From assembly GCA_016209005.1 (NCBI GenBank), contig JACQWZ010000060.1, positions 1-6,073 of the forward strand: 6,073 nt of DNA, read 5' to 3'. This DNA is from Candidatus Kuenenbacteria bacterium (GTDB lineage Bacteria > Patescibacteriota > Patescibacteriia > UBA2591 > PGYQ01). Shown one piece after another: positions 1 through 4,395 of this stretch (positions are counted from its first letter, which is position 1; every line of letters begins with the position of its first letter). The notes under the pieces were generated by a model. That model was not told the origin of the DNA, searched no databases, and saw nothing but the letters and a program-made list of their open reading frames with translations. Both the position numbers and the translations under genes were made by a program.

Positions 1-47
1 TTTGGCTAATATTAGCCAAATGCACATTAATAGTGCGTAAGTCCTGA
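1..47 (-). mobile_element. Partial copy of the 118-bp MITE (copy 0, cut by window edge)
   Basis: This matches the last 47 bases of the complete copy at 65-182, including the terminal repeat ending TGCGTAAGTCCTGA. It differs from that copy in two visible places. It has GG instead of AG near base 4, which makes bases 1-20 a perfect palindrome (TTTGGCTAATATTAGCCAAA). Its terminal repeat reads GTCCTGA rather than CTCCTGA. It is followed by AAT (48-50), as expected for a 3-bp ANT duplication. The rest of the copy lies outside the window. Confidence 0.85.
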
Positions 48-64
48 AATTATAAATTTTAAAT
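48..64. repeat. 17-bp direct repeat flanking MITE copy A (left)
   Basis: AATTATAAATTTTAAAT separates copy 0 from copy A and recurs exactly at 183-199, just after copy A. Its reverse complement also occurs twice at 296-312 and 310-326. So the element plus spacer form a 135-bp direct-repeat unit (partial, then full). Confidence 0.8.
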
Positions 65-182
65 TCAGGACTTACGCAGTTTAATCAAAAAATGGCTAAA
101 GTTAGCGAAAATTGAATTTTTGTTAATTTTTCATTTTTAGCTAATATTAGCCAAATGCACATTAATAGTGCGTAACTCCTGA
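65..182 (-). mobile_element. Complete 118-bp MITE-like element, copy A (reverse orientation)
   Basis: A non-coding element of exactly 118 bp, bounded by TCAGGACTTACGCA and TGCGTAACTCCTGA, a 14-bp terminal inverted repeat with one mismatch. Reverse-complemented, it differs from copy B (1413-1530) at one base and from copy C (5771-5888) at one base. Both flanks read AAT (62-64 and 183-185), a 3-bp duplication of form ANT. The interior has small inverted repeats (GCTAA-AG-TTAGC; GCAC..GTGC around ATTAAT) and no open frame of note, so it must be moved by a transposase encoded elsewhere. Near identity between copies implies recent movement. Confidence 0.9.
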
Positions 183-199
183 AATTATAAATTTTAAAT
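183..199. repeat. 17-bp direct repeat flanking MITE copy A (right)
   Basis: Identical to 48-64. The first three bases (AAT) are enough to be the target-site duplication. The longer identity suggests tandem duplication of element plus spacer, or insertion beside a pre-existing repeat. Confidence 0.75.
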
Positions 200-242
200 G
201 AATGTCTAAATGTTTAAATTTTTAAATTCAATCGGAAGCTAA

Positions 243-257
243 CCAACCTTTGGTTGG
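243..257. repeat. Small hairpin CCAACC-TTT-GGTTGG
   Basis: A perfect 6-bp stem with a 3-base loop in the spacer upstream of rpsM. No T-run follows, so it is not a clear terminator. Role unknown. Confidence 0.5.
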
Positions 258-271
258 AATTTATCATTTAG

Positions 272-287
272 TCCGCCAGCTGGCGGA
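272..287. repeat. Dispersed 16-bp palindrome TCCGCCAGCTGGCGGA (copy 1)
   Basis: A perfect GC-rich palindrome in AT-rich DNA. The identical 16-mer recurs at 2291-2306, so this is a dispersed repeat and not chance. I associate this palindrome with CPR genomes in general; its function is unknown. Confidence 0.8.
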
Positions 288-292
288 TAAAA

Positions 293-326
293 TTGATTTA
301 AAATTTATAATTTAAAATTTATAATT
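293..326 (+). promoter_or_regulatory. AT-rich repeat with weak promoter candidates upstream of rpsM
   Basis: Two overlapping copies of a 17-mer (296-312, 310-326; reverse complement of 48-64) give two TATAAT matches at 306-311 and 320-325. A TTGATT at 293-298 is a possible -35 for the second, but the 21-bp gap is too long. The sequence is low in complexity, so the matches may be chance. If rpsM has its own promoter in this window, this is the most likely place. Confidence 0.25.
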
Positions 327-327
327 T

Positions 328-358
328 GCAAAAATTTTTCTCTTAGAAAATTTTTTGC
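328..358. repeat. Hairpin immediately upstream of the rpsM start
   Basis: Bases 328-341 and 345-358 form a 14-bp stem with one T-T mismatch and a 3-base loop (CTT), ending 7 bases before the ATG. It is terminator-like in shape but has no trailing T-run. In the mRNA it would sit where a Shine-Dalgarno is normally found; none is present. It could affect initiation or simply be another palindromic repeat. Confidence 0.5.
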
Positions 359-365
359 CTATTTT

Positions 366-752
366 ATGGCTCGAATAGCGGGTATAAATTTACCAAAAGA
401 CAAAAGAATAGAAATAGGGTTAACCTATATTTTTGGTATTGGTCGTCCTTTGGCTGATAAAATTTTATCTCAAACTAAAATTAATCCAAATACAAGATGC
501 AAAGAGTTAAATGAAGAAGATGTAAATATTTTGAAAAATATTATTGAAAAATTAAAAGTAGAAGGGGATTTAAAAAGAGAAATTTTGGTTAATATTAAAA
601 GATTAAAAGAAATTAATTGTTATCGCGGAACCCGCCATAGTAAAAATTTACCGACTCGGGGACAAAGAACAAAAACTAATTCTCGCACTAGAAGAGGTAA
701 TGTAAGAAAAACTATGGGAAGTGGCCGTAAATCAAGCAACGAAAAAACATAG
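366..752 (+). CDS. rpsM: 30S ribosomal protein S13
   Basis: S13 sits in the head of the small subunit, contacts the P-site tRNA and makes a bridge to the 50S subunit. The 128-residue product opens with MARIAGINLPKDKRIEIGLT, the classic S13 start. It continues with GIGRPLADKIL, the helix-turn region with the LKREI segment near residue 68, and the basic tail RGTRHSKNLPTRGQRTKTN followed by Arg/Lys-rich residues that thread into 16S rRNA. Length is normal for the family. The stop is TAG. No Shine-Dalgarno precedes the ATG; a hairpin fills that spot. It is the first gene of an S13-S11-S4 run, but infA and rpmJ, often upstream in other bacteria, are not seen in the 365 bases before it. Confidence 0.97.
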   Translation: MARIAGINLPKDKRIEIGLTYIFGIGRPLADKILSQTKINPNTRCKELNEEDVNILKNIIEKLKVEGDLKREILVNIKRLKEINCYRGTRHSKNLPTRGQRTKTNSRTRRGNVRKTMGSGRKSSNEKT

Positions 753-755
753 AAA

Positions 756-783
756 CAATTAACAATCAACAATTAACAATTAA
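756..783. repeat. Heptamer tandem repeat CAATTAA x4
   Basis: Four 7-bp units (CAATTAA, CAATCAA, CAATTAA, CAATTAA) begin four bases after the rpsM stop. A short tandem repeat inside a ribosomal operon spacer is unusual; units of the same length recur at 847-874. Confidence 0.8.
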
Positions 784-785
784 CT

Positions 786-817
786 AAAACAAAAAAACAA
801 TAAAACAAAAAAACAAT
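786..817. repeat. 16-bp perfect tandem duplication
   Basis: AAAACAAAAAAACAAT occurs twice head to tail (786-801, 802-817) without mismatch. It lies between the two heptamer arrays and looks like slippage-generated spacer DNA. Confidence 0.8.
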
Positions 818-846
818 TATAAATTTTAGATTTTAGATGTCTAAAA

Positions 847-874
847 AGCTAAAAGCTAAAAGCTAAAAGCTAAT
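847..874. repeat. Heptamer tandem repeat AGCTAAA x4
   Basis: Three perfect AGCTAAA units and a fourth ending in T, finishing 5 bases before the rpsK ATG. The array fills the ribosome-binding region; no Shine-Dalgarno is visible, so copy number could change spacing or structure of the leader. Confidence 0.8.
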
Positions 875-879
875 TTATT

Positions 880-1380
880 ATGCCTCAAAAAACAAATAAT
901 ACAACTACAACAGTTGAAGAACAATTAAATAATGAGCAACCAGAGATCTCTGAAATACAAGACAAAAAAACGAAATCAAAGAAAAATATAAAAAAGAAAG
1001 GCAAGGTAAAAACAAATAAAATATTAAAAAATATTACAAGAGGACAAATTTATGTTCAAGCGAGTTTTAATAATACAATTGTAACCATTACAGATTTATA
1101 TGGCAATGTTTTGACTTGGTCTTCGGCTGGTAAAATGAAATTTAAAGGACCAAAAAAATCAACCTCTTATGCCGCTGGAATAATTATTAAAGATGCAGTG
1201 ACAAAAGTCAAAGAAGAAAGAAAAATGAAAGAAGCTAATATTTTTATCAAAGGAATTGGAGCTGGTCGGGATGCGGCAATTAGAGCTATTAACTCTAATG
1301 GAATAGCTATTTTATCAATAAAAGATATAACGCCAATTCCACACAATGGCTGTCGTCGTCGCAAACCAAGAAGAGTATAG
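880..1380 (+). CDS. rpsK: 30S ribosomal protein S11 with Lys-rich N-terminal extension
   Basis: S11 lies on the platform of the small subunit and contacts 16S rRNA near the E site. The 166-residue product has a typical S11 core from about residue 50: RGQIYVQASFNNTIVTITD, then NVLTWSSAGKMKFKGPKKST, the IKGIGAGRDAAIRAI block and the terminal HNGCRRRKPRRV. Bacterial S11 is usually near 130 residues. The excess is the first 45 or so residues: a polar start rich in Thr, Asn, Glu and Gln, then a Lys cluster. This looks disordered and could bind RNA or simply be tolerated. An alternative later start is possible, but no in-frame ATG lies close to the core, so the annotated start is preferred. The TAG stop overlaps GTG at 1380-1382. 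Confidence 0.96.
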   Translation: MPQKTNNTTTTVEEQLNNEQPEISEIQDKKTKSKKNIKKKGKVKTNKILKNITRGQIYVQASFNNTIVTITDLYGNVLTWSSAGKMKFKGPKKSTSYAAGIIIKDAVTKVKEERKMKEANIFIKGIGAGRDAAIRAINSNGIAILSIKDITPIPHNGCRRRKPRRV

Positions 1381-1382
1381 TG

Positions 1383-1401
1383 CCTTTTGCAAAGCAAAAG
1401 G
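1383..1401. repeat. Hairpin CCTTTTGC-AAA-GCAAAAGG after rpsK
   Basis: A perfect 8-bp stem with a 3-base loop, two bases after the rpsK stop. No T-run follows, so it is a weak terminator at best. It could protect the rpsK mRNA end or be a remnant of the rpsK-rpsD junction. Confidence 0.5.
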
Positions 1402-1412
1402 AATTTCTAATT

Positions 1413-1530
1413 TCAGGAGTTACGCACTATTAATGTGCATTTGGCTAATATTAGCTAAAAATGAAAAATTAACAAAAATTCAATTTTCGCTAACTTTAGC
1501 CATTTTTTAATTAAACTGCGTAAGTCCTGA
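1413..1530 (+). mobile_element. Complete 118-bp MITE-like element, copy B, between rpsK and rpsD
   Basis: Ends are TCAGGAGTTACGCA and TGCGTAAGTCCTGA (14-bp inverted repeats, one mismatch). It is in the opposite orientation to copy A and the same as copy C; it differs from C at two of 118 bases. ATT lies on both sides (1410-1412 and 1531-1533), giving the 3-bp ANT duplication. The repeat can be extended to ATTTCTAATT on both sides (1403-1412 and 1531-1540), and still further if element bases are counted. Either the duplication is 10 bp here, or the target already held ATTTCTA heptamers. The copy ends 14 bases before the first recognisable S4 codon. Confidence 0.92.
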
Positions 1531-1537
1531 ATTTCTA

Positions 1538-2146
1538 ATTTCATGCAAACAATGCAGGAGAATTGGAGAAAAACTTTTTTTAAAAGGGGATCGTTGCGTT
1601 TCAGTTAAATGCGCGTTAATAAAAAAGAATTATCCTCCGGGAATTCATGGCGCTAAACAACAAAAAGGCGCTAAATCTTCAGAATATGGAAAACAGCTTC
1701 GTGAAAAACAAAAAGCTAAACGAATTTATGGAATTTTAGAAAAACAATTTAAAAATTATTTTCAAAAAGCGGCAAAAAAGAAAAAAGAAACAGGCGAACT
1801 TTTATTAAAAATTTTAGAAATGCGATTAGACAATGTCATTTATCGAATTGGATTAGTTAAATCTCGAAATAAAGCGCGACAAATGGTAACTCATGGATAT
1901 TTTTCAGTAAACAATAAAAAGGTGAACATTCCTTCTTTTGAAGTAAAAGTAAATGATGTGATAAAAATTAAAAAACAAAATAAGAAATGGGAAGAGGGGA
2001 ATAAGAAATCAAAAAAAGACGATATTCCATTGTGGCTTTCTTTTGACGCTAAAGAAAATATAATTAAAATATTAGACAAGCCTAAAAAAGAAAATTTGCC
2101 GCAAAACATTGAGACAAGGTTAATAGTTGAGCATTACTCGAAATAA
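1538..2146 (+). CDS. rpsD: 30S ribosomal protein S4, start codon missing or non-canonical
   Basis: S4 binds 16S rRNA first at the 5' domain and nucleates 30S assembly. The frame reads CKQCRRIGEKLFLKGDRC from 1544 with a four-Cys zinc knuckle (the fourth Cys five residues on), then KNYPPGIHG and the S4 RNA-binding domain from MRLDNVIYRIG (1820) through HGYFSVNNKKVNIPSFEVKV, ending at TAA: 200 codons from the first Cys, normal length. No in-frame ATG, GTG or TTG lies between the upstream TAA (1508-1510, inside MITE copy B) and 1820. ATT at 1538 is given here as the nearest possible rare start. The ATG at 1543 is in another frame and runs into a stop after 13 codons, so a lost TG (ATGTGC to ATGC) is an alternative explanation. 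A start at 1820 would remove the N-terminal third of S4. Product certain, start uncertain. Confidence 0.9.
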   Translation: MSCKQCRRIGEKLFLKGDRCVSVKCALIKKNYPPGIHGAKQQKGAKSSEYGKQLREKQKAKRIYGILEKQFKNYFQKAAKKKKETGELLLKILEMRLDNVIYRIGLVKSRNKARQMVTHGYFSVNNKKVNIPSFEVKVNDVIKIKKQNKKWEEGNKKSKKDDIPLWLSFDAKENIIKILDKPKKENLPQNIETRLIVEHYSK

Positions 2147-2167
2147 AATAGGTAAAAATTTAAATAC

Positions 2168-2205
2168 AAAAAAATTTCTTGTTATCTTGACAAGAAATTT
2201 TTTTT
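2168..2205 (+). terminator. Intrinsic terminator of the rpsM-rpsK-rpsD operon
   Basis: A perfect 15-bp stem (2168-2182 with 2190-2204), 7-base loop and a run of eight T at 2198-2205 begin 21 bases after the rpsD stop. The A-rich left arm would also make it work on the other strand. It implies that rpoA and rplQ are not cotranscribed from here. Confidence 0.88.
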
Positions 2206-2224
2206 ATGCTAAAAATAATAGAAA

Positions 2225-2250
2225 TACTTTGAATTATGAAATTCAAAGTA
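2225..2250. repeat. Hairpin with 11-bp stem
   Basis: 2225-2235 pairs perfectly with 2240-2250 around the loop ATGA (arms TACTTTGAATT and AATTCAAAGTA). It is the second of a series of hairpins in the gene-free stretch after the operon terminator; no T-run follows. Confidence 0.55.
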
Positions 2251-2290
2251 AATCCCAAATCTCAATATCAAATATCAAACAAAATCCCAA

Positions 2291-2306
2291 TCCGCCAGCT
2301 GGCGGA
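2291..2306. repeat. Dispersed 16-bp palindrome TCCGCCAGCTGGCGGA (copy 2)
   Basis: Identical to 272-287. As in copy 1, it is surrounded by AT-rich non-coding DNA. Confidence 0.8.
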
Positions 2307-2314
2307 CAAAATAA

Positions 2315-2375
2315 ATCCCTCACCTTTTATCGCTAATTAAAATTATTTTCAAATAACCTAAAAAAGGTGAGGGAT
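2315..2375. repeat. Inverted repeat with ATCCCTCACCTTTT arms
   Basis: Arms 2315-2328 and 2362-2375 are perfectly complementary over 14 bp and enclose 33 bases. The same arm sequence, with one change (CCTTCACC for CCCTCACC), forms the hairpin inside lgt at 3211-3246. So this is a dispersed repeat family with variable loops. Confidence 0.7.
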
Positions 2376-2484
2376 AAATTATGTTATTTTTTGGGATTTT
2401 GGGTTTGGGATTTTATTTGGCATTGGGATTTGGATATTGGGATTTATATTTTAAATTTTACATTGTCATTTTATATTTTAATGG

Positions 2485-2508
2485 ATTCAACAAGCTCACC
2501 ACAAGCTT
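2485..2508 (-). repeat. Dispersed-repeat fragment (AGCTTGTGGTGAGCTTGTTG type)
   Basis: On the minus strand this reads AGCTTGTGGTGAGCTTGTTG followed by AATC. I recognise the style as a repeat scattered in many CPR intergenic regions, but this window has only this one copy, so the call rests on memory. Confidence 0.3.
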
Positions 2509-2533
2509 TTACATTTTAATTTTATTCATAGTT

Positions 2534-2644
2534 CTGCCTATTTAGCGGTGAATCAGTTGAGGTTCCTCCTACCAAAATTGATGAGCCAGCGAGTTTTAAG
2601 GTTATTTGAATTTTTTCGAATCAATCTTGAACGCTAATAGGCAG
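2534..2644. repeat. 111-base long-stem inverted repeat (possible second MITE or structured RNA)
   Basis: The ends CTGCCTATTTAGCG (2534-2547) and CGCTAATAGGCAG (2632-2644) pair over 13 bp with a single bulged T. CATA and TATG just outside could extend the stem after a 3-base internal loop. The interior contains GGT-TCCTCCT-ACC and TTCGAA. It does not match tRNA, 4.5S SRP RNA, tmRNA or RNase P RNA by any motif I can see. On the minus strand a 32-codon frame without an ATG crosses it. No clear target duplication flanks it. Confidence 0.5.
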
Positions 2645-2705
2645 TATTATGTATAAAATAAATTTTATAGTATCGGAAAGTGTATTAATTAGCCCCTTTG
2701 ATAAA

Positions 2706-2757
2706 GAGCCTGTCCCGAATGGAGCCTGTCCTGAGCCTTGCCGAAGAGTCGAGGAAG
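2706..2757. repeat. Duplicated GAGCCTGTCC repeat fragment
   Basis: GAGCCTGTCC occurs at 2706-2715 and 2722-2731, 16 bases apart, followed by TGAGCCTTGCCGAAGAG. The block is more GC-rich than its surroundings and resembles the CTGAGC..GCCGAAG dispersed repeat seen in many bacterial spacers. No coding frame of interest. Confidence 0.45.
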
Positions 2758-2787
2758 GGTTGGAGGATTTTTCAAAAGAAAAACCCC

Positions 2788-2818
2788 TAAGTCCTCCGAT
2801 GATATGTTGGAGGACTTA
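2788..2818 (+). promoter_or_regulatory. Hairpin that sequesters a strong Shine-Dalgarno upstream of lgt
   Basis: TAAGTCCTCC (2788-2797) pairs perfectly with GGAGGACTTA (2809-2818) around an 11-base loop. The right arm contains GGAGGA (2809-2814), the only strong Shine-Dalgarno before any gene here, placed 5 bases before ATG 2820. A second GGAGGA at 2762-2767 could compete for TCCTCC, so two alternative folds are possible. This looks like a translational switch, but could also be just another inverted repeat. Confidence 0.4.
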
Positions 2819-2819
2819 A

Positions 2820-2867
2820 ATGCGCGAAGCGCTTATTTTACATCATAAACTAAATGGTAATTTTTAA
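2820..2867 (+). CDS. Possible 15-residue leader peptide overlapping the lgt start
   Basis: ATG at 2820 with GGAGGA 5 bases upstream opens the frame MREALILHHKLNGNF, ending in TAA at 2865-2867. The lgt ATG (2854) lies inside it in another frame, so ribosomes finishing here stop 9 bases past the lgt start and could reinitiate. lgt has no Shine-Dalgarno of its own. This arrangement suggests translational coupling, but such a short frame can arise by chance. Confidence 0.3.
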   Translation: MREALILHHKLNGNF

Positions 2868-3696
2868 TTTTTTACACAACTATCACCCAGATTCAATTTT
2901 TTTTCAATTGGGAATATTAAATATCCATTGGTATGGGTTGGGATATGTAGTGGGAATTGTTGGGGGGATTTTGATAATTTTTGGTCTTGGTAAAAACTGC
3001 CAGATAAAAAATGAACATTTGTGGAATTTATTTTTTTGGTTGATTGTTTTTGGTTTATTGGGAGCTCGACTTTATTATGTAGGATTAAATTTTGAATATT
3101 ATTTCCAGAATCCTTTGGATATTTTTAAAATTTGGCAAGGTGGCATGGCTATTCATGGCGCGATAATCGCAGGGTTTATAACTCTGTTTTTTTATTGCAA
3201 AAAATATAAATCCTTCACCTTTTTTAGAAAAAAGGTGAAGGGTAAATTGAATTTTCAATTTTTAATTGATATCTTTGCTCCAGCCCTTGTTTTTGGTCAA
3301 ATAATTGGACGATGGGGAAATTATTTTAATCAAGAACTTTATGGATTGCCAACCAACTTACAATGGGGAATTCCGATTGATTTAAAAAATAGAATTGCTG
3401 GATATGAAAATTTTGAATTTTTTCATCCAACTTTTTTATATGAATCATTAGGATGTTTATTGATTTTGTTAATTTTAATTTTTTTATACAAAAAAATTCC
3501 GCAAATGCGCGGAACTGGAAATATTTTTTTGATTTATTTAATTTTATATTCTATTTTAAGATTCTTTTTAGAATTTTTAAGAATTGATCCAACTTTAATG
3601 ATTTTAGGAATTAGATGGCCACAAATAGTATGTATTATTTTAATATTAACAAGTTTCGAATTTTTGATTAAAAATTTTTTCTGCGCACGCCGTTAA
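2854..3696 (+). CDS. lgt: Prolipoprotein diacylglyceryl transferase
   Basis: Lgt is an inner-membrane enzyme that moves the diacylglyceryl group of phosphatidylglycerol to the lipobox Cys of prolipoproteins, the first step of lipoprotein maturation. The 280-residue product shows the family landmarks: IHWYGLGYVVG (24-34), GARLYYV (70-76), GGMAIHGAIIAG (96-107) with catalytic-type His101, the signature GRWGNYFNQELYG (152-164) with Arg153 and Asn156, HPTFLYES (191-198) and RFFLEFLR (236-243) with Arg236 and Glu240. About seven hydrophobic segments are visible. Length is normal apart from about 12 extra residues at 120-131, between the third helix group and LIDIFAPAL, encoded by a hairpin repeat. 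All key residues remain, so the enzyme is probably active. The start gives a usual-length N-terminus before HWYG. Confidence 0.96.
   Translation: MVIFNFLHNYHPDSIFFQLGILNIHWYGLGYVVGIVGGILIIFGLGKNCQIKNEHLWNLFFWLIVFGLLGARLYYVGLNFEYYFQNPLDIFKIWQGGMAIHGAIIAGFITLFFYCKKYKSFTFFRKKVKGKLNFQFLIDIFAPALVFGQIIGRWGNYFNQELYGLPTNLQWGIPIDLKNRIAGYENFEFFHPTFLYESLGCLLILLILIFLYKKIPQMRGTGNIFLIYLILYSILRFFLEFLRIDPTLMILGIRWPQIVCIILILTSFEFLIKNFFCARR
3211..3246. repeat. 36-bp hairpin repeat inserted in frame in lgt
   Basis: CCTTCACCTTTTTT (3212-3225) pairs perfectly with 3228-3241 over 14 bp with a 2-base loop. The block starts on a codon boundary (codon 120) and adds 12 codons, SFTFFRKKVKGK, which the family alignment I know lacks here. 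The arm matches the intergenic repeat at 2315-2375. The location is a loop between membrane helices, likely cytoplasmic given its Lys/Arg content, where an insert is tolerated. Confidence 0.7.
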
Positions 3697-3769
3697 GATA
3701 GGTAATTTTTTCAATGTAGTTTTGATAGTAATAGTATAAAAAAGTATAAAACATTTTCTTCTCAATCAC

Positions 3770-3785
3770 TAAAAATGCATTTTTA
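3770..3785. repeat. Palindrome TAAAAATGCATTTTTA
   Basis: A perfect 16-bp palindrome in the spacer between the convergent lgt and PaaX-like genes. It is AT-rich and may be chance. Confidence 0.4.
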
Positions 3786-3808
3786 ATTTTATAATTTTTT
3801 TAATTTTT

Positions 3809-3852
3809 AATGTGTTTACTTATCCTGCCATGGCAGGATAAGTAAACACATT
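3809..3852 (+). terminator. 44-bp perfect palindrome, likely terminator between convergent genes
   Basis: Every base from 3809 to 3830 pairs with 3831-3852; the core is TATCCTGCCATGGCAGGATA, extended by GTGTTTACT on the left and its complement on the right. A T-rich tract (TTTTATTTTATT) follows on the plus strand, so it can terminate lgt; it can also act on the PaaX-like gene, which ends 39 bases away on the other strand. A relative with the same CTTATC..TGCCATGGCA..GATAAG design is at 4509-4544. Confidence 0.7.
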
Positions 3853-3891
3853 TTATTTTATTAATTTATTATTTTATCAATTTATAATCAA

Positions 3892-4395
3892 TTAAATTTT
3901 AAAAATTTTTCTTAACCAATCATCATCACCAATATTCTGAGCAATAATTAGTTTGAGTTCTTTTTGGTTCAATCCAAAAAAATCTCTTAAAAGCTCTATT
4001 TCACCTTGGCAATCAAAAGGATAAATCCAAACACTTTTTTGTAATTGAATAAAACCTAATTCTTTTAACTTTCCTCGAAAAGCCTCCCTAAAAGTTTTTT
4101 TTAATTGAGAAATATCAAAAATTACTATTCTCCATTTTTTATCCCACTTTTTAGGTTTTTTGATTTTTAAGGCGTTTATTTGCAACCAACCGGCTATCTT
4201 TTTCCCTTTTTCAGTTAAACAAATATAAATTTGGTGATTTTGGTTTTTTATTTCTAGACAACCCTGTTTTTGCAATCTCCAAAAAGTAGTAGAAAGTTTT
4301 CTTCTTTTGTATTTTCGCCATTTTTTAAAATTTTTCATTAAATTCAAAACAAAATAAGGAGAATTGGCAGCAATATAAATTAATCCAGCTGCCAT
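3892..4395 (-). CDS. PaaX-like protein with Cas2-like C-terminal domain, N-terminus cut by amber codon
   Basis: The 167-residue product joins an N-terminal winged-helix segment (about 1-75: RRKLSTTFWRLQKQGCLEI then IYICLTEKGKKIAG) to a ferredoxin-like domain of the kind shared by PaaX C-termini and Cas2 (about 86-165: KWRIVIFDI, then LKELGFIQLQKSVWIYPFD). Asp94 occupies the Cas2-type catalytic position, but no cas gene or CRISPR array is nearby, so a transcription regulator is more likely than an adaptation nuclease. The usual family N-terminus is present just upstream in the same frame but is separated by TAG (4399-4401). The present ATG lies 3 bases after that stop, so it could be used by reinitiation. 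The protein would lack the first helix. Family assignment is good; function and activity are open. Confidence 0.8.
   Translation of the reverse strand: MAAGLIYIAANSPYFVLNLMKNFKKWRKYKRRKLSTTFWRLQKQGCLEIKNQNHQIYICLTEKGKKIAGWLQINALKIKKPKKWDKKWRIVIFDISQLKKTFREAFRGKLKELGFIQLQKSVWIYPFDCQGEIELLRDFFGLNQKELKLIIAQNIGDDDWLRKIFKI

Larger units (their letters stand above)
2251..2452. repeat. Nested inverted-repeat spacer with TTGGGATTT-type repeats
   Basis: The left block (2251-2294) has AAATCCC/ATCCCAA units and CAATATC. The right block (2391-2452) has at least four TGGGATTT units and GATATTGGG, the complement in the reverse order. Between them lie the 16-bp palindrome (2291-2306) and the arms of the CCCTCACC repeat (2315-2375). 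No convincing coding frame is present; the open frame running through from rpsD is only low-complexity sequence. Confidence 0.5.

Noticed and set aside
1167..1397. Minus-strand open frame over rpsK
   Set aside because: It is antisense to a clear S11 gene and shows no family features; a shadow frame.
1403..1540. A 10-bp target duplication as the rule for the MITE
   Set aside because: Copy C has only ATT in common on its two sides, and a 3-bp duplication restores its host gene; the longer match at copy B is better explained by a pre-existing heptamer repeat, though it is not excluded there.
1891..2109. Minus-strand open frame over rpsD
   Set aside because: Antisense to the conserved S4 domain; Phe/Leu-rich shadow of Lys-rich coding sequence.
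2127..2336. Plus-strand frame of 69 codons after rpsD
   Set aside because: It overlaps the rpsD end, reads through the terminator and the 16-bp palindrome, and is low in complexity.
2534..2644. SRP RNA, tmRNA, RNase P RNA or tRNA
   Set aside because: None of the conserved motifs of these RNAs is visible.
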